Origin: Nectonema munidae
Taxonomy: Eukaryota > Nematomorpha > Nectonematoida > Nectonematidae
Reading direction: 5' to 3'
Length of the DNA: 64,000 nucleotides
Assembly (NCBI GenBank): GCA_030549495.1
Contig: JAUIRK010000443.1
Location: forward strand, 206,891 to 270,890
Part shown: piece after piece, positions 1 to 9,897 of the stretch
How the letters are laid out: every line of letters begins with the position of its first letter
Numbering within the stretch: the first letter of the stretch is position 1
Translations under genes and position numbers: made by a program
Notes under the pieces: model-generated
Told to the model about the DNA's origin: nothing
The model's input: only the letters and a program-made list of their open reading frames with translations
The model's database searches: none

Positions 1-2
1 TC

Positions 3-131
3 AGGAAAAGGGAAAAGAACCCAAGGTCGAAAGACATGAAATATAGTGTTAAATGTTCGTTGTGCTCTGCATTCATTTGCCCTGAACATACAGAATCTAA
101 TGTAACAACGTGTGTAACCTGTAATGTTTAA
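3..131 (+). pseudogene. C-terminal end of a piggyBac-like transposase, cut by window edge
   Basis: The frame starting at base 3 is open for 42 codons and ends at TAA 129-131. It carries a cysteine-rich tail of the pattern C-x2-C, C-x4-H, C-x2-C (CSLCSAFICPEHTESNV, then CVTCNV). The same arrangement ends the piggyBac transposase at 57490 and the relic at 26638, and is the usual C-terminal zinc-binding module of piggyBac-like transposases. An AATAAA signal follows near 219. The rest of the protein lies before the window, so I cannot say whether this copy is intact. Confidence 0.7.
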
Positions 132-308
132 TTATTATTATTTGTAGCCATTATTTTACTTTCTATTAAATTTTGTTTTACCTTTCATAAATATAACTTT
201 TAGTAAATGAATATTTGAAAATAAAGCTTTAAAGTTTCTGAGTAAACCTTTTTATCATTTCTTTTGATTTCGGAACCTTAATAACATGTTTAAAAACAAA
301 AAATGATT

Positions 309-326
309 GGGGTCAAATATGACCCC
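309..326. repeat. 18-bp near-perfect palindrome
   Basis: GGGGTCAAATATGACCCC is an inverted repeat lying between two piggyBac-like remnants. Palindromic GGTCA-type sequences occur near some piggyBac ends, so it may mark an element terminus. No flanking TTAA pair was found to confirm this. Confidence 0.3.
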
Positions 327-360
327 ATTTTAGTACTACGTGTATTATGAGAGGTTTTAG

Positions 361-555
361 TTAGGTAAAGGAAGGAACCCATTTTAGTTGAAGTAAAAAA
401 ACATTTCCTTTTGATAGAATTTTATTCATTTTGTTAACTACATTCTTTTTAACATGCTTTAGTAATTTTTGGATTACGATTTTTCTAAAAATGGGTGTGC
501 CATTTTTTGTCACATTGGGCAGATTCGATATCAGCAGGTCTAGCTTAATATACAT
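361..555 (-). pseudogene. Possible second piggyBac-like transposase fragment
   Basis: A 64-codon open frame. It contains stretches resembling the segment between the second and third catalytic aspartates of piggyBac transposases: a GT(x)IRKN-like piece (GTPIFRKIVIQKLL), a lysine-rich region, and a hydrophobic run ending in KW (NVFLLQLKW). It lies downstream of the C-terminal part of the larger relic at 590-1430 on the same strand. It therefore cannot belong to that copy in normal order and would be a separate or rearranged fragment. The resemblance is weak. Confidence 0.3.
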
Positions 556-589
556 AAATGCCTTTATATCTTTAGATACCTATAACAAC

Positions 590-1430
590 TGCCATGATTT
601 ATAAATTAAATTAATTTTTTTTAAAAAGTATTTACAAATAGCTATAGTATTTTATATTACATTCAACACACTTTGAGTTTACATTTCACTCATTCTATCG
701 TTTGTCTTTTTTCAAGGCAGCTATAGCACATCTCTCCATTTTATGATCTTTAGTTTTGGAGAGTAAGTGATTCTTTTGATCCATCCCTCTATGGAAAGAG
801 CCGCTTTTCCAAATTTGGTTAAGTAATGCGTTGCTACGTCCCTTCTAAAATCCACTAAAGATTTTTCAGCGTATTTTTTGTGTGTGTACCACGCGTTACA
901 CACAGAAACTTCAAGCATCGAAGTGAACACAGAAATTGTTATATCGATTCCTTCCATGCTCGAATTATACCGGAAAATCAAATTCAGACAATCAATTTCT
1001 ATCTTTTTACCTTATCTTCTAGAAAACTTTTTATCATTTCATATAGTAAAATTTAATAGATGGAACTACATAAGGTAACATAAGTGTCCATCCATCTAAA
1101 AACAATGATAGAGAATGGCCCATTTTAGTGCAGACCATTTTTAGTTAGTTGAATATCAATTAGTTTAATTAAATTTAATAGCTGCAGAGACAGCGCAAAA
1201 TTAACTACTAAATCCCGTTTAAAACGTAAAATTCGTTTATTAATTAAAATTTTAGAAAGAACTGCGCCAAAAATTCCCCCTATAAAAAGGTTTCCGCCAA
1301 ACTGCGCTAAGTCTACAATCATGTCATTATTTTCGTTTGTACAAGAAAAGACTCCCTTGCATTTTTGCACTTTCTTTTTGAAATAGCGCAAAAAATGGGG
1401 AGAAGCGGCATTCAATGATTGTGTACCCAT
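590..1430 (-). pseudogene. piggyBac-like transposase relic
   Basis: Reading the minus strand from 1430 downward gives, in transposase order: a 101-codon frame with FSCTNENNDMIVD and VVNFALSLQLLN (compare the second-aspartate region DNFFTSLxLL); then FRWMDTYVTL (KWxDxKxVxL); then KKIEIDCLN followed by YNSSMEGIDI (YNKxMGGVD, third aspartate); then CNAWYTHKK and SLVDFRRDVATHYL. A frame-shifted cysteine-rich tail (KMERCAIAALKKDKR, then CVEC) ends near 600. At least three frame changes or stops show it is dead, and the first catalytic part is missing or unrecognisable. The DFRR motif places it in the PGBD-type branch, apart from the 55711 transposase. Confidence 0.6.
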
Positions 1431-1937
1431 ACATTCGCATCCTAAGAATACGTTTTTATAAGCTTTTCCGAGAGAATTGAGAAGAAAGAATTTTTATCTT
1501 GTATGAAACTTTGAATGCTTTTGATAGAAGTTTTAATACAATTTTCCCATAAGCTTTTTCTTCAAGCTTTTTTGATTTTGTTTTACCCTGATCAAAATCA
1601 ATGTGAAAGAGATATACATCAGGAGTACAAAACAGCAGAATCTACATCAGACAATATAGTAGAACTTGTGCGTAAATAAGGATTTCATAACAAAATTTAA
1701 TTCTTTTCACCATCAGTTAATTACTTGTGTATTTTTTATAAAAAAAACTATCAAATAAAACTTTTTTGATTACATAATATGTTAAGTAAAAATTTAAAAT
1801 TAAAAATATTTAAAATTATTGTTTAAAAAAATTTGAAACCGTGTAAGCTGAAAGTTAGAAACTAACTATTACTTGCCGTACAAGAACATGGAAAGCCCGA
1901 TATATATATATATGCAGTCTCTCCGCCGAAGCTCGCC
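1431..1937. other. AT-rich intergenic stretch
   Basis: No gene seen. The minus strand just above 1430 is lysine-rich and open for a while (KTKSKKLEEKAYGKIVLKLL), which may be the decayed upstream part of the piggyBac relic. A short (TA)n run lies at 1899-1912. Confidence 0.4.
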
Positions 1938-2175
1938 CGCCAACGTTTCGTGGTATACAAATTCTCTTGAGCATCTATTCTGACATCCTAAATTTCTACT
2001 CAGGTATCTGTTAAAAAAATCACCTAATCGGCTCAAGTAGCAAGTCAGATAGAATTTTGGAAAAAAAATTTCCCCTAAGAAATGAAAAATACGGGGTTCT
2101 CGAGAATTTACGATTGTAAAAATTTAGGATGTCAGAATAGAGTCTAAGAGAACTTATATGCCAAATTTCATCGTA
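1938..2175. mobile_element. Inverted-repeat (MITE-like) element, class unknown
   Basis: Two arms of about 55 bp face each other. The left arm contains CTATTCTGACATCCTAAAT and the right arm contains its reverse complement (ATTTAGGATGTCAGAATAG). Similarity continues outward through TTCTCTT and a degenerate ACGTTTCG/ACGATGAAA end. About 120 bp separates the arms. There is no coding capacity. Arm divergence suggests an old insertion, and I could not define a target-site duplication. Confidence 0.55.
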
Positions 2176-2191
2176 GTGTTTCACAGAACGC

Positions 2192-3048
2192 TTAAACTAC
2201 CAGGACACCCGATAAATTATAATTTAAAAAATAGGAAAGTACTTGTCGAGTGAGTAGTGTTGCTTTGGGTCTGAGGTAAATTGTGATGAAATAAAACCAA
2301 GTGTTTTGACAAAAATGGAAAACTTGAAACTTTGGACAGATCAATAAATCCACATATGTTAATTTTATCGATGGAGTTGTTGACATCGTAGGGAAGAATG
2401 TCAGGGAAAGCATTAACATAACAGTTGAGGTTCCCAAGTCTGAAAATTAAAAAAATTAGTGAAAGCTTAATGCGGAATTCTAAATAGAAAATAAGTTAGG
2501 TTCTAGTAAAGCACAAAAAAGAACAATAAGAAAACAAGAAAATTGTCCAGAAACTCAAAGAAACGTAACTTTAAAATGGAATATTTGTAATGGTTTCCGA
2601 AAATCATAAGTTAAAGAATACTAGAGAAAGAATTATAAACTTCAAAATAAGTTGTGCGAAACTGAGATTATGTTTTATTATTTTATATTCAAACTCACTT
2701 TTTAAAAACATATTCTATCCTAATTTTAAATGAATACAGTAAATTTGGACTACTCTTTAATCAAACTACCGCAATGTATACGAGCAAGGTATTCCTGGGG
2801 TAATGAAACAGTAGACACTTAATGTTTTGAAAAACCATCTTTTGCAAACAATAACGCACAAACATTTTGTTCTTGTTCGTCTCATAATAAAAATTTAACT
2901 AAGAAATTAAGAACTTTTGGTTAAAACTTTTTATATATTGATAAAGGAGATGAGGAAATGATTTAATTTAAAAAAATTAGTCTTAATTTTCTTTATTTAA
3001 AGTAATGTGTTTTTCTCAAAAGTTTTCAAAATTATTATTTGTATAGTT
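2192..3048. other. Intergenic, nothing recognised
   Basis: An 81-codon minus-strand frame (2192-2437) exists but matches no family I know and is flanked by AT-rich noise. The remainder is AT-rich with no exon-like stretch. Confidence 0.4.
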
Positions 3049-3073
3049 TATAGAAAGTGCAAAGCCTATTTTA

Positions 3074-3327
3074 TTTTTTTGGACGACGGTGGCATGGTGG
3101 TTAGATCTTAGGCATTTCATTCCGAAAGTCTCGGGTTCGATTCTCGATGTACCCAAAATAGAATTTCTTGTTGTTTAAGGTGATGTCAACTGATTAACGT
3201 CCGGAGGGGAGCGCATCCTGACAAGAAATGCACCACGATCCAAAAAAAGTCCCACAAATTTGTGTATGTGAAAGGCATGTTTAAACTTGTGGATTCGGGA
3301 ACAAAGAATAGTAAACGAAGTTTTTTG
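3074..3327 (+). mobile_element. tRNA-derived SINE with 25-bp target-site duplication
   Basis: A pol III promoter is visible. Box A is TGGCATGGTGG at 3090-3100 and box B is GGTTCGATTC at 3134-3143, spaced as in a tRNA head. A roughly 180-bp unrelated body follows, ending in a short T run. It is flanked by direct repeats of 25 bp at 3049-3073 and 3328-3352 that differ at one position (TATAGAAAGTGCAAAG versus TATAGAAAGTGAAAAG, then both CCTATTTTA). Long duplications of this sort are the signature of LINE-driven target-primed insertion. Confidence 0.85.
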
Positions 3328-3352
3328 TATAGAAAGTGAAAAGCCTATTTTA

Positions 3353-4426
3353 AAATATATACGAAAAAAATTAATGAATTGTCAAATGAAACAAAATAAG
3401 TAATTAAGTGCTTTTATCAGAAACTAAATCTAATGGAAGGCTAACTACTTGTTTAGTTAGGTGAAAAGGATGTTTTCTAAAGTATTGCAATGACCATATT
3501 GAAGAGTTACAGTAATAATAAAGGGACTAATATAGTCCACAAAAAATAAGCAAAGTAACAACTTCTTAAGTGAGTTTCGTTGTTTAGGTACTAGGAAGTC
3601 TTGCGTTTGAAGCCGTATAAACGTATTCTACTCAAAGTACGAGAAAACTGTCTAATTTTTGCCTTATCGATGAAAACACTTTACAATGCTTTTGCATTTT
3701 GTTAGTAATGCGCTTGGTAGATTGTTTCGTACCCATTATTCAGTTAGTTAAAGAATAAGTTTGGTATTTCGCACACATTAAAGCAATTCATTCCATAAAA
3801 ATTCCAATAAAAAAAAAGGTTATGAATATATTGGAAAATTATTGAAAATTGGTCTAAAAACAATGAAATTCATGATTAAAAATAATTTCTTATCTAAAAA
3901 TTTTTTCAACTAAAACAAATAGATAAAATATTAAAGGATAACATTTATTTGATCACGCTGAAGTTGTTATAACTAACTTTTTAAATTGCCTGAGCTTTCA
4001 GTTGCTAATTACGTGATATTGTTCAATAACAAATTTGATAGAACTTCTATTCCAAGAGATAACTTATGTTAATTAGTTTTAGTTTAAACTTTCATGTTCA
4101 ATCAATATCAAATGATTCAAAGTTATCTTACTTCGGCATTCCTGCCAACAACTGAGAACAATTTTTTCAAAAGTGGCCTTGTTGATATTTAAATACAAAC
4201 TAAAATTTTCCAATCAATTCAAAACTACGTAGCATTAATCTTGATTGTTAGTTACTTACAATAGTTAATTATTGAGTTAGGAATATTTGTCAATCTGTTA
4301 AGATTTAATTCACTAGATAATTGTGTATTTAGTTAGTTATAATTAACACTTTTACAGCCAATGTTCCTATTTTGGAACATAAGTAATTTCATCTTCGTCT
4401 GCTTTTTTCAATGAGTTTGAATATAA
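3353..4426. other. AT-rich unique sequence
   Basis: No open frame, repeat or splice-bounded exon that I can support. Confidence 0.4.
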
Positions 4427-4605
4427 ATCGTCTGCGTTTTTATAGATATCGTCTGCTTTGCCTGGCCTTAAATGGGTTAATAGGTTAGATAAGCTTAACC
4501 CGTTAACGACCAGAATAATCAGATGATATCTAGTATAAAGCAGACGATTCATATTTTTGTAAAGTCGACATATGTCGACTGTGGTCGATAACCGGTTAAT
4601 ATTAA
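4427..4605. mobile_element. Nested palindrome with TTAA-containing ends (piggyBac-like MITE?)
   Basis: Arms of about 54 bp, 4427-4480 and 4495-4548, are inverted copies of one another: ATCGTCTGC at the outer edge, GATATC inside, and AATGGGTTAA / TTAACCCGTT at the inner edge. A second, overlapping pair is TTAACCCGTTAACGACC (from 4497) and its near-complement GGTCGATAACCGGTTAA (to 4602). A 12-bp GTCGACATATGTCGAC-type palindrome sits at 4565-4580. TTAA-bounded ends of this type resemble piggyBac termini, so this may be short piggyBac-derived elements inserted head to head. Confidence 0.45.
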
Positions 4606-5174
4606 CTTAGTATTATTAACTAGTTCAAATAAAAAAAGACCAGTATATAAAACCAAGAGGAAAACGAATTCATAAAATTTTAATTAACACATAAAATTTC
4701 GAAAGGTAATAATTAAAGAAACTAAGATTTACGAGAACAAAGAGTAGTCATAATTACCTACCATGGATATAAAATAATAAATCTCATTATTATCATTAGA
4801 AAAATCATCGAAGATTACACATTTTTCATCTATTAAAACATCAAAATTGATTGATGGCAAAAAAACCCCCTGTTATTGTGGAGAAATTTTAGAAAAATAA
4901 GTAAAAAAAGTGGATTACGTAAGGAAATATGACTTTGGGCACAAAACTTTCGCGTAAAAGTCATTGCACAGGGATAAAACGCTAGAAGTATTCAATAAGT
5001 CCTTTGACTTCCAAATTGAAGAAGCTTCAGACATGGAGAAGTAGTCGATGAGCATGGCGAGTGCTTGCATGTAACACTTCTTTTCGTAACTATCGTCAAA
5101 TTCATCTAAACAAAATTAAAACTATACCTTTTCAAGTTCAAATTGGCACTAAGCAAATAAGTTTATTGATTAAT

Positions 5175-6125
5175 TTTAGTGGACAAAAAAATTTAATTAT
5201 TCAGAATTTGTGTGTTTAAAGGAGATGATATTAATTTTAAAGAGGCATACACTAAAGTTAGTCAGCATTTGTGTGTTTTGAAGAGTTGAAGGAGGCATAG
5301 AACAAGCTTAGAAGTGTATTTGAAAAAATTAAACACAAAATGCAATGCCTCTATGTTGTTTAAAACATGACATTTTTGAGGATGTGCATAAAAATACAAA
5401 AGGATACTTGAAAATAATAATTCAAGTGAAATAAAATTAAATATTTTTTAAATAACTTTTTTACAATTTTTCAAAAAAATATTTTTTCAAACTTTTTATT
5501 AGAGTAAATTACTTACGGTCTCCAGTTATTTTTAATTCTACAGTTCTTAAAGAATTTTTTAGTTTTTTGGAAAGCAAATTTCCATTAAAGTGTTTAACTA
5601 AGTGTTTTTCATATAAAATGTATCTAATGAATACAACTATATAGGGATACTTCTATTTTTTAAATAAAAAAGTATCTCTTTTATCTTTTATATTGGGAAA
5701 TTTTTTTTTAGTAATTTATCTTCAGGTATCAATTCTCTGCTGGAAACTATAATTGAACTGTATGTGTATAAACCACTTTACTAAACATTTAAAAGTGTTT
5801 GTTCAAAACTAAATTATTTTTCTGTCGGATGAAATGTATCTAAGGAATAGAAATATTTGAGAATTACTTTTATGTTAATAAAAGAAAATAAATAACAAAA
5901 AAGCAGTATTATTCAAAAATGTCATGTTTTAAACAACATAGAGGCATTGCATTTCAATTTTTCAAATACACTTCTAAGCTTGTTCTATGCCTCCTTCAAC
6001 TCTTCAAAACACACAAATGCTAACTAACTTTAGTGTATGCCTCCTTAAAATGAATATCATCTCCCTCCTTTAAACACACAAATGCTAAATAGTTTAAAAA
6101 TTTGTGTCCATAATTTGTGTGAATT
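5175..6125. mobile_element. Foldback element with ~200-bp inverted arms
   Basis: The left arm, about 5175-5378, reappears inverted at about 5923-6118 with few changes. Both contain AAGAGTTGAAGGAGGCATAG and CTCTATGTTGTTTAAAACAT. Each arm holds two diverged direct repeats of about 60 bp, both starting GCATTTGTGTGTTT and both containing GGAGGCATA. The 545-bp centre is AT-rich and non-coding. Long arms built from internal direct repeats are typical of Foldback/Galileo-like DNA elements, though the superfamily is not shown by sequence. Confidence 0.75.
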
Positions 6126-6262
6126 ATTGAAGTTTTTTACAATGGAGCCTACATAAAAAATGCCTCCATAGTTCTACCCACTATGTGGTTATGTATATAT
6201 GAATATATACGTTTAAATCGAAGCTTTAGCCAGATAGTTTCCCCACTTAGTAAGTAAGTTAA

Positions 6263-6508
6263 CTACCTAACATGGCCTGGGCTTGGACCATAAATGAATG
6301 GGTTTAAGTGTTGTATGGATGTGTGAGCAGTTGAAGGGGTAGTGTGTGCTGTGTATATGTGTTGATTGCAAAATGGACAGCGCAGATTCGTATGTATTTT
6401 TGGATCAATTTTATGAAGATGCTCACGATGTAACGGTGATTTGTTAGCTCTAAGTTGTGCAAGTGTGTGCCTTGTTTTGATGGGCAGTGTTTGTTCTGAT
6501 GTATCCAT
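6263..6508 (-). pseudogene. 3' fragment of a LINE open reading frame
   Basis: The 81-codon frame reads TLAQLRANKSPLHREHLHKI, then CPFCNQHIYTAHTT, then HLNPFIYGPSPG. This matches the C-terminal segment seen after the RNase H region of many arthropod LINEs: TLAQLRxxxSPxLxxYLHKIDP, then a CPxC knuckle, then HLFxC and LxPLDLW. Only this tail remains, as expected for 5'-truncated LINE copies. Clade cannot be assigned from the tail. Confidence 0.6.
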
Positions 6509-6606
6509 TTTTGGTGGACAAACGTTTATGACTTTATTAGGTTTAAGTATAGAAAGATAGTAGAATAACTAGAACCTCAATGGAAGGATCGACTAAAATA
6601 TTTAAC

Positions 6607-6820
6607 AATTATAACAAACGTAAAAAATTGTAAAAACTGGACGCTTTATTGCTGACTAGTTTCGGAGTATAAACTCCTTTTTCAAAGCAAATATATAAAT
6701 TCACTATATATTTATTTATTTTATTCATTTATATATTTGCTTTGAAAAAGGAGTTTATACTCCGAAACTAGTCAGCAATAAAGTGTCCAGTTTTTACAAT
6801 TTTTTATATTTGTTATAATT
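6607..6820. mobile_element. 214-bp near-perfect palindrome (possible Penelope-like end pair)
   Basis: Arms 6607-6700 and 6727-6820 (94 bp each) are inverted copies with about three mismatches, around a 26-bp AT-rich loop. Each arm carries TTGAAAAAGGAG, a short hairpin (GGAGTTTATACTCC) and CGAAACTAGTC. The order TGA-AAG, short stem, CGAAA recurs in the 57626-57880 palindrome. It recalls the conserved hairpin in terminal repeats of Penelope-like retroelements. ATTTAAC and ATTTCAC flank the palindrome and may be a 7-bp duplication. No coding capacity. Confidence 0.55.
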
Positions 6821-7430
6821 ATTTCACCTCAATGGGCATATCTGTCAAAGTTATTGTTTCTAACATATTTAAAATGACAGACAATAAAACAAATATTATT
6901 ACGTTCATTTATTATGACTTTAAAAAATCGAAATAAAGCGAAATTATCTCAAAAATTTGGAAATGTAAAATTTTTACAAAAAAAGTTTAAAATACAACGA
7001 TGAATTTCAAGGTTAAACAAAAAAATTGATAAAAAAGTAACATTTTCATTATCAATAGTTCAAAGAATTGAACATATTACAGCGCATTAGTTCTAATTTC
7101 ACTCTTCAACGTTTTTTAAACTATAATAAATGAATAAAATGTACATGTCTGTCGCTTTAACGTATCTCGCTCTATCATATATCATTCCAGAATGTCTACG
7201 CCATATTACTCATTTCAAAAAAGTTAAAACGCAATATTTTTAATTTGGTTTAAAAAATTCAGAACTTTAAGTTTTGAAAAGATGGCCGTTTAATTTCGGT
7301 AAAAAGTCACAGCCAATCACAATGATCGACAATCTTTAATGATCAAATTGAATGATAGATCCATCGAATAATTCTTTAAATTTTTGTTTTTAACATAAAA
7401 AAGATATCACCTCATAATTATTGGTTTAGA
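6821..7430. other. AT-rich intergenic
   Basis: Nothing recognised; stop codons are frequent in all frames. Confidence 0.4.
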
Positions 7431-7559
7431 TAAGAGTTTTAATTAATTATTATAAGAGAGAGTGCTGACAGAAGAAGTATTTACGCTTTTTAGCGAGGTG
7501 TTTGTGAGTTCGTCAATACGAATAGATTATAACTGCGACATTTTAAGGAAGTTTAGTCG

Positions 7560-7749
7560 CAATGGAAATGACTGTGTGAAAATTGAGTTAGCAAATGAAA
7601 GACTTTATACCGATCAAAATGAAGTTTAGGGAAGAAGAAAAGGGAAATGGTTTGCCGCGAACGTGATTCTGACTTCCTTTATACGCGTTGTAGAAATGAA
7701 GAAGTGAGCCTTCTCCGATTCCGAAACAGGTGTCCGTGACAACAATGAT
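7560..7749 (-). CDS. Candidate exon of an unrecognised host gene
   Basis: On the minus strand a CTTTTGCTTAG acceptor ends at 7750. It is followed by about 54 open codons starting IIVVTDTCFGIGEGSLLHF, with balanced base use unlike the flanks, to TAA near 7587. If the 11257-11427 exon (ending in phase 0) splices here the frame continues, so this could be the last exon. The opposite strand is also open (DILRKFSRNGNDCVKIELAN), which weakens the call. Function unknown. Confidence 0.3.
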
Positions 7750-7956
7750 CTAAGCAAAAGGTGTAGCATGATTAGAGCGCTTGAATAAACAAACGCAAAA
7801 ACCGCTAAAGGAATTAAGTTTATCCAATCACAAATTCAAAGTAAAAGATCAGTACTAAATTTTGGATGACCCACAAAATAAAACAATTCAAAAAATGTAC
7901 TCTATTTCTTTCTATTTTAATGATAACATAAAAATACCAGATACAAGTAAGGGGTA

Positions 7957-8011
7957 CAAGCAGTCCCGTCGCTATACCTTGGAAGCCTTGGACTTGGGGT
8001 TTGATCAAATT
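7957..8011 (-). CDS. Weak candidate exon
   Basis: A TTTTTTCAG acceptor (ending at 8012) is followed by an open, less AT-rich stretch (NLIKPQVQGFQGIATGLL) whose phase fits the end of the 11257-11427 exon. No convincing donor is visible: the nearest GT would leave phase 1. The frame runs on as a hydrophobic, probably intronic sequence. Confidence 0.2.
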
Positions 8012-8574
8012 CTGAAAAAATAATAATGGCTAACTATAAATCAACATGCCATTAAGATCGCTTTCGGGATTGATATTCCGTGAAAATTAACCGATAATAA
8101 TTAACCGTTAAATAAGGCAGGCTAATTCACGGGTTAATCAAACTCGCAAAACTTTTAGCAAATCATAATAAACTTACGTCTATAAATACTTTTAAACGCT
8201 TGTAATACAATGCCTTGTGTAATTATATCTTGATTTTTTAAAGTTCTAATAAAATTCATTTTGATTTTTTTCATTTTCTTGACTTTGTATCTTATGCATG
8301 GAGTGAAAATTTTCGCGGAATTAAGCGGTTAATCGATCGGTTAATGATAGGAAAAGAATTCATCAGTTAACGAAGCAGGGTAAATTACTATCACTAGTCA
8401 GTCACTATGGACCATACGCCACCATATTTTTAGGGGTCGAGTGAGGTTTTAGCATATTTTAAAGTATGAAAATACTAAAAATATTTTAGGAAATATTAAA
8501 AATCTATCACCTTCGTGCAATTCGGCCTCACCCTTGTCAAAAATACTCTAACTAGTTTTATATACTTTCAATAA

Positions 8575-8652
8575 ATCATCTTGATACGGGATCGAATCCA
8601 AGACCTTGAGTTATCGAAGCTGAGTAACTAACCAACCTTAATCCGCCCCCTT
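8575..8652 (-). mobile_element. tRNA-derived SINE head
   Basis: On the minus strand, box A-like TTAAGGTTGGTTAG (from about 8643) and box B GGATTCGATCC (8589-8599 as its complement) lie at tRNA spacing. Between them is AACTCAAGGTCTTGG, which is shared with the SINE at 21830-21930. The two are therefore members of one family. The non-tRNA body probably runs down to about 8400, but its end and target duplication are unclear. Confidence 0.65.
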
Positions 8653-8699
8653 ATATATCAATTTAAATAATAGTAAAAGAATTTTAACTTTAATTTATC

Positions 8700-9897
8700 C
8701 AGGGCGAGGAAAAATGACCTAAAAAATTGGAAAAAATTGACTTTTACTCAGAGAAAAAATTGACTTTATTGACTTTTTAAAGTTTCATTGAATTGAACAA
8801 CTATGAACACTTTAGAGAAAGTATTTCAAAGAATCCATGACTTTGTAATACAACAACATATAATTAATGACATTTTCTGATTTAAATTTCGATCATTTTC
8901 TAGCAGTTTTTCCAGTTTAGAAAAAGATCTTTCTACTTCTAAAGTTAAAACTTGACAATTTTGTAATTTGGGATAAGTACTGCGAGAGATTTGAGAGTTT
9001 TCCATATTCATGATTTTATTAATTTCATTTTATTTGAATCTATTTTCAAGATAACTTTTAACGCCACATTCGTCTTAAATGAAATAATGTTGAAACAAGT
9101 GAAGGCATCTTCGACTGAAAAAGTTTATATGTTGACCGTTTCCTACTAAATCAATGAATCGTGAATATTCTCTAATTATTATTGTTAGCAAGTTTTGACA
9201 CAGATTTTCTTTTTTAACAATTTCTTAAAATTTGGCAATAAAATTCCATCATCTTCATCATTAATTTCTTCACTGATGGAAGATTTTAATGAAAATATTT
9301 TGCTGCTTGCAACGAATTTGTCAATTTCGTTACAATTAGAACTGACGTGTTGCCGATAGGTTTGAAAAGAGAACCTCTTTTCCTATTACAAATTTTGAAT
9401 GTTTAATGCCGGTAATCTATAATTTTGCAGGATAACTTAACTTTTAAAGTAAACTTGTGTAAAAGATGTGAAAGACATAAAATGATAAAAAAAAGTTGGG
9501 GAATAAAATTCCCTAACTTCTGCAGCGGATATATCGTATGTAACCGCGTTTGTCAACAAAAAAAAATTGTCTTAGAAAAACCTTCTTCATGTTTAACCTC
9601 AGTCAAGCAAGCTTTACAGTAAAACCTTTTATTAGATGAAAAAAGTCCACTTTTTGTGGAAGTGTTGATATAAAGAAGAAATCTTGTATCGCTTATAACA
9701 ATTTTATGCACATTGAATCAAAAAGTGTTAAATATAAAAATTGAATTTATTGACGTAAACTCGAAAAATTGACTTTAATTGAATTAAAAATTTGAAATTA
9801 GTTCAAAATTTTTTAGACTAAACAAGTAAAGATCTTTTTCAAAGAGTTTTTGCAAAACCGAAATAAAAGTTGACTTTATTGACTTTTACTCACCCTG
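8700..9897 (-). mobile_element. Decayed hAT transposon
   Basis: Begins CAGGGCGAGGAAAAATGACC and ends with the complement of CAGGGTGAGTAAAAGTCAAT, a degenerate terminal inverted repeat of hAT type. The 15-mer AATTGACTTTATTGA occurs inside both ends and again at 10658 and, partly, 10747, so a second fragment lies just downstream. The flanking octamers (AATTTATC, TTTATTAC) match poorly, so the insertion is old. It contains the transposase remnant at 8826-9011. Confidence 0.5.
8826..9011 (-). pseudogene. hAT transposase C-terminal (dimerisation) remnant
   Basis: The 61-codon frame contains LTLEVERSFSKLEKLLENDR, the conserved (V)ERxFSxLKxLLxxxR block of the hAT C-terminal dimerisation region, where the glutamate is the third catalytic residue of the family. 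More hAT-like text continues upstream in other frames (9060-9400). The copy is dead. Confidence 0.6.

Noticed and set aside
1125-1430. Independent host gene of 101 codons
   Set aside because: Its second half aligns in order with the piggyBac second-aspartate region, and the next transposase blocks follow directly downstream.
3081-3155. Functional tRNA gene
   Set aside because: Boxes A and B are present, but the acceptor stem does not close and a SINE body with long target duplications follows.
6727-6820. Functional hammerhead ribozyme
   Set aside because: The arm has TTGAAAAAGG instead of the required CTGATGA core, so a catalytic hammerhead cannot be claimed; only the layout is suggestive.
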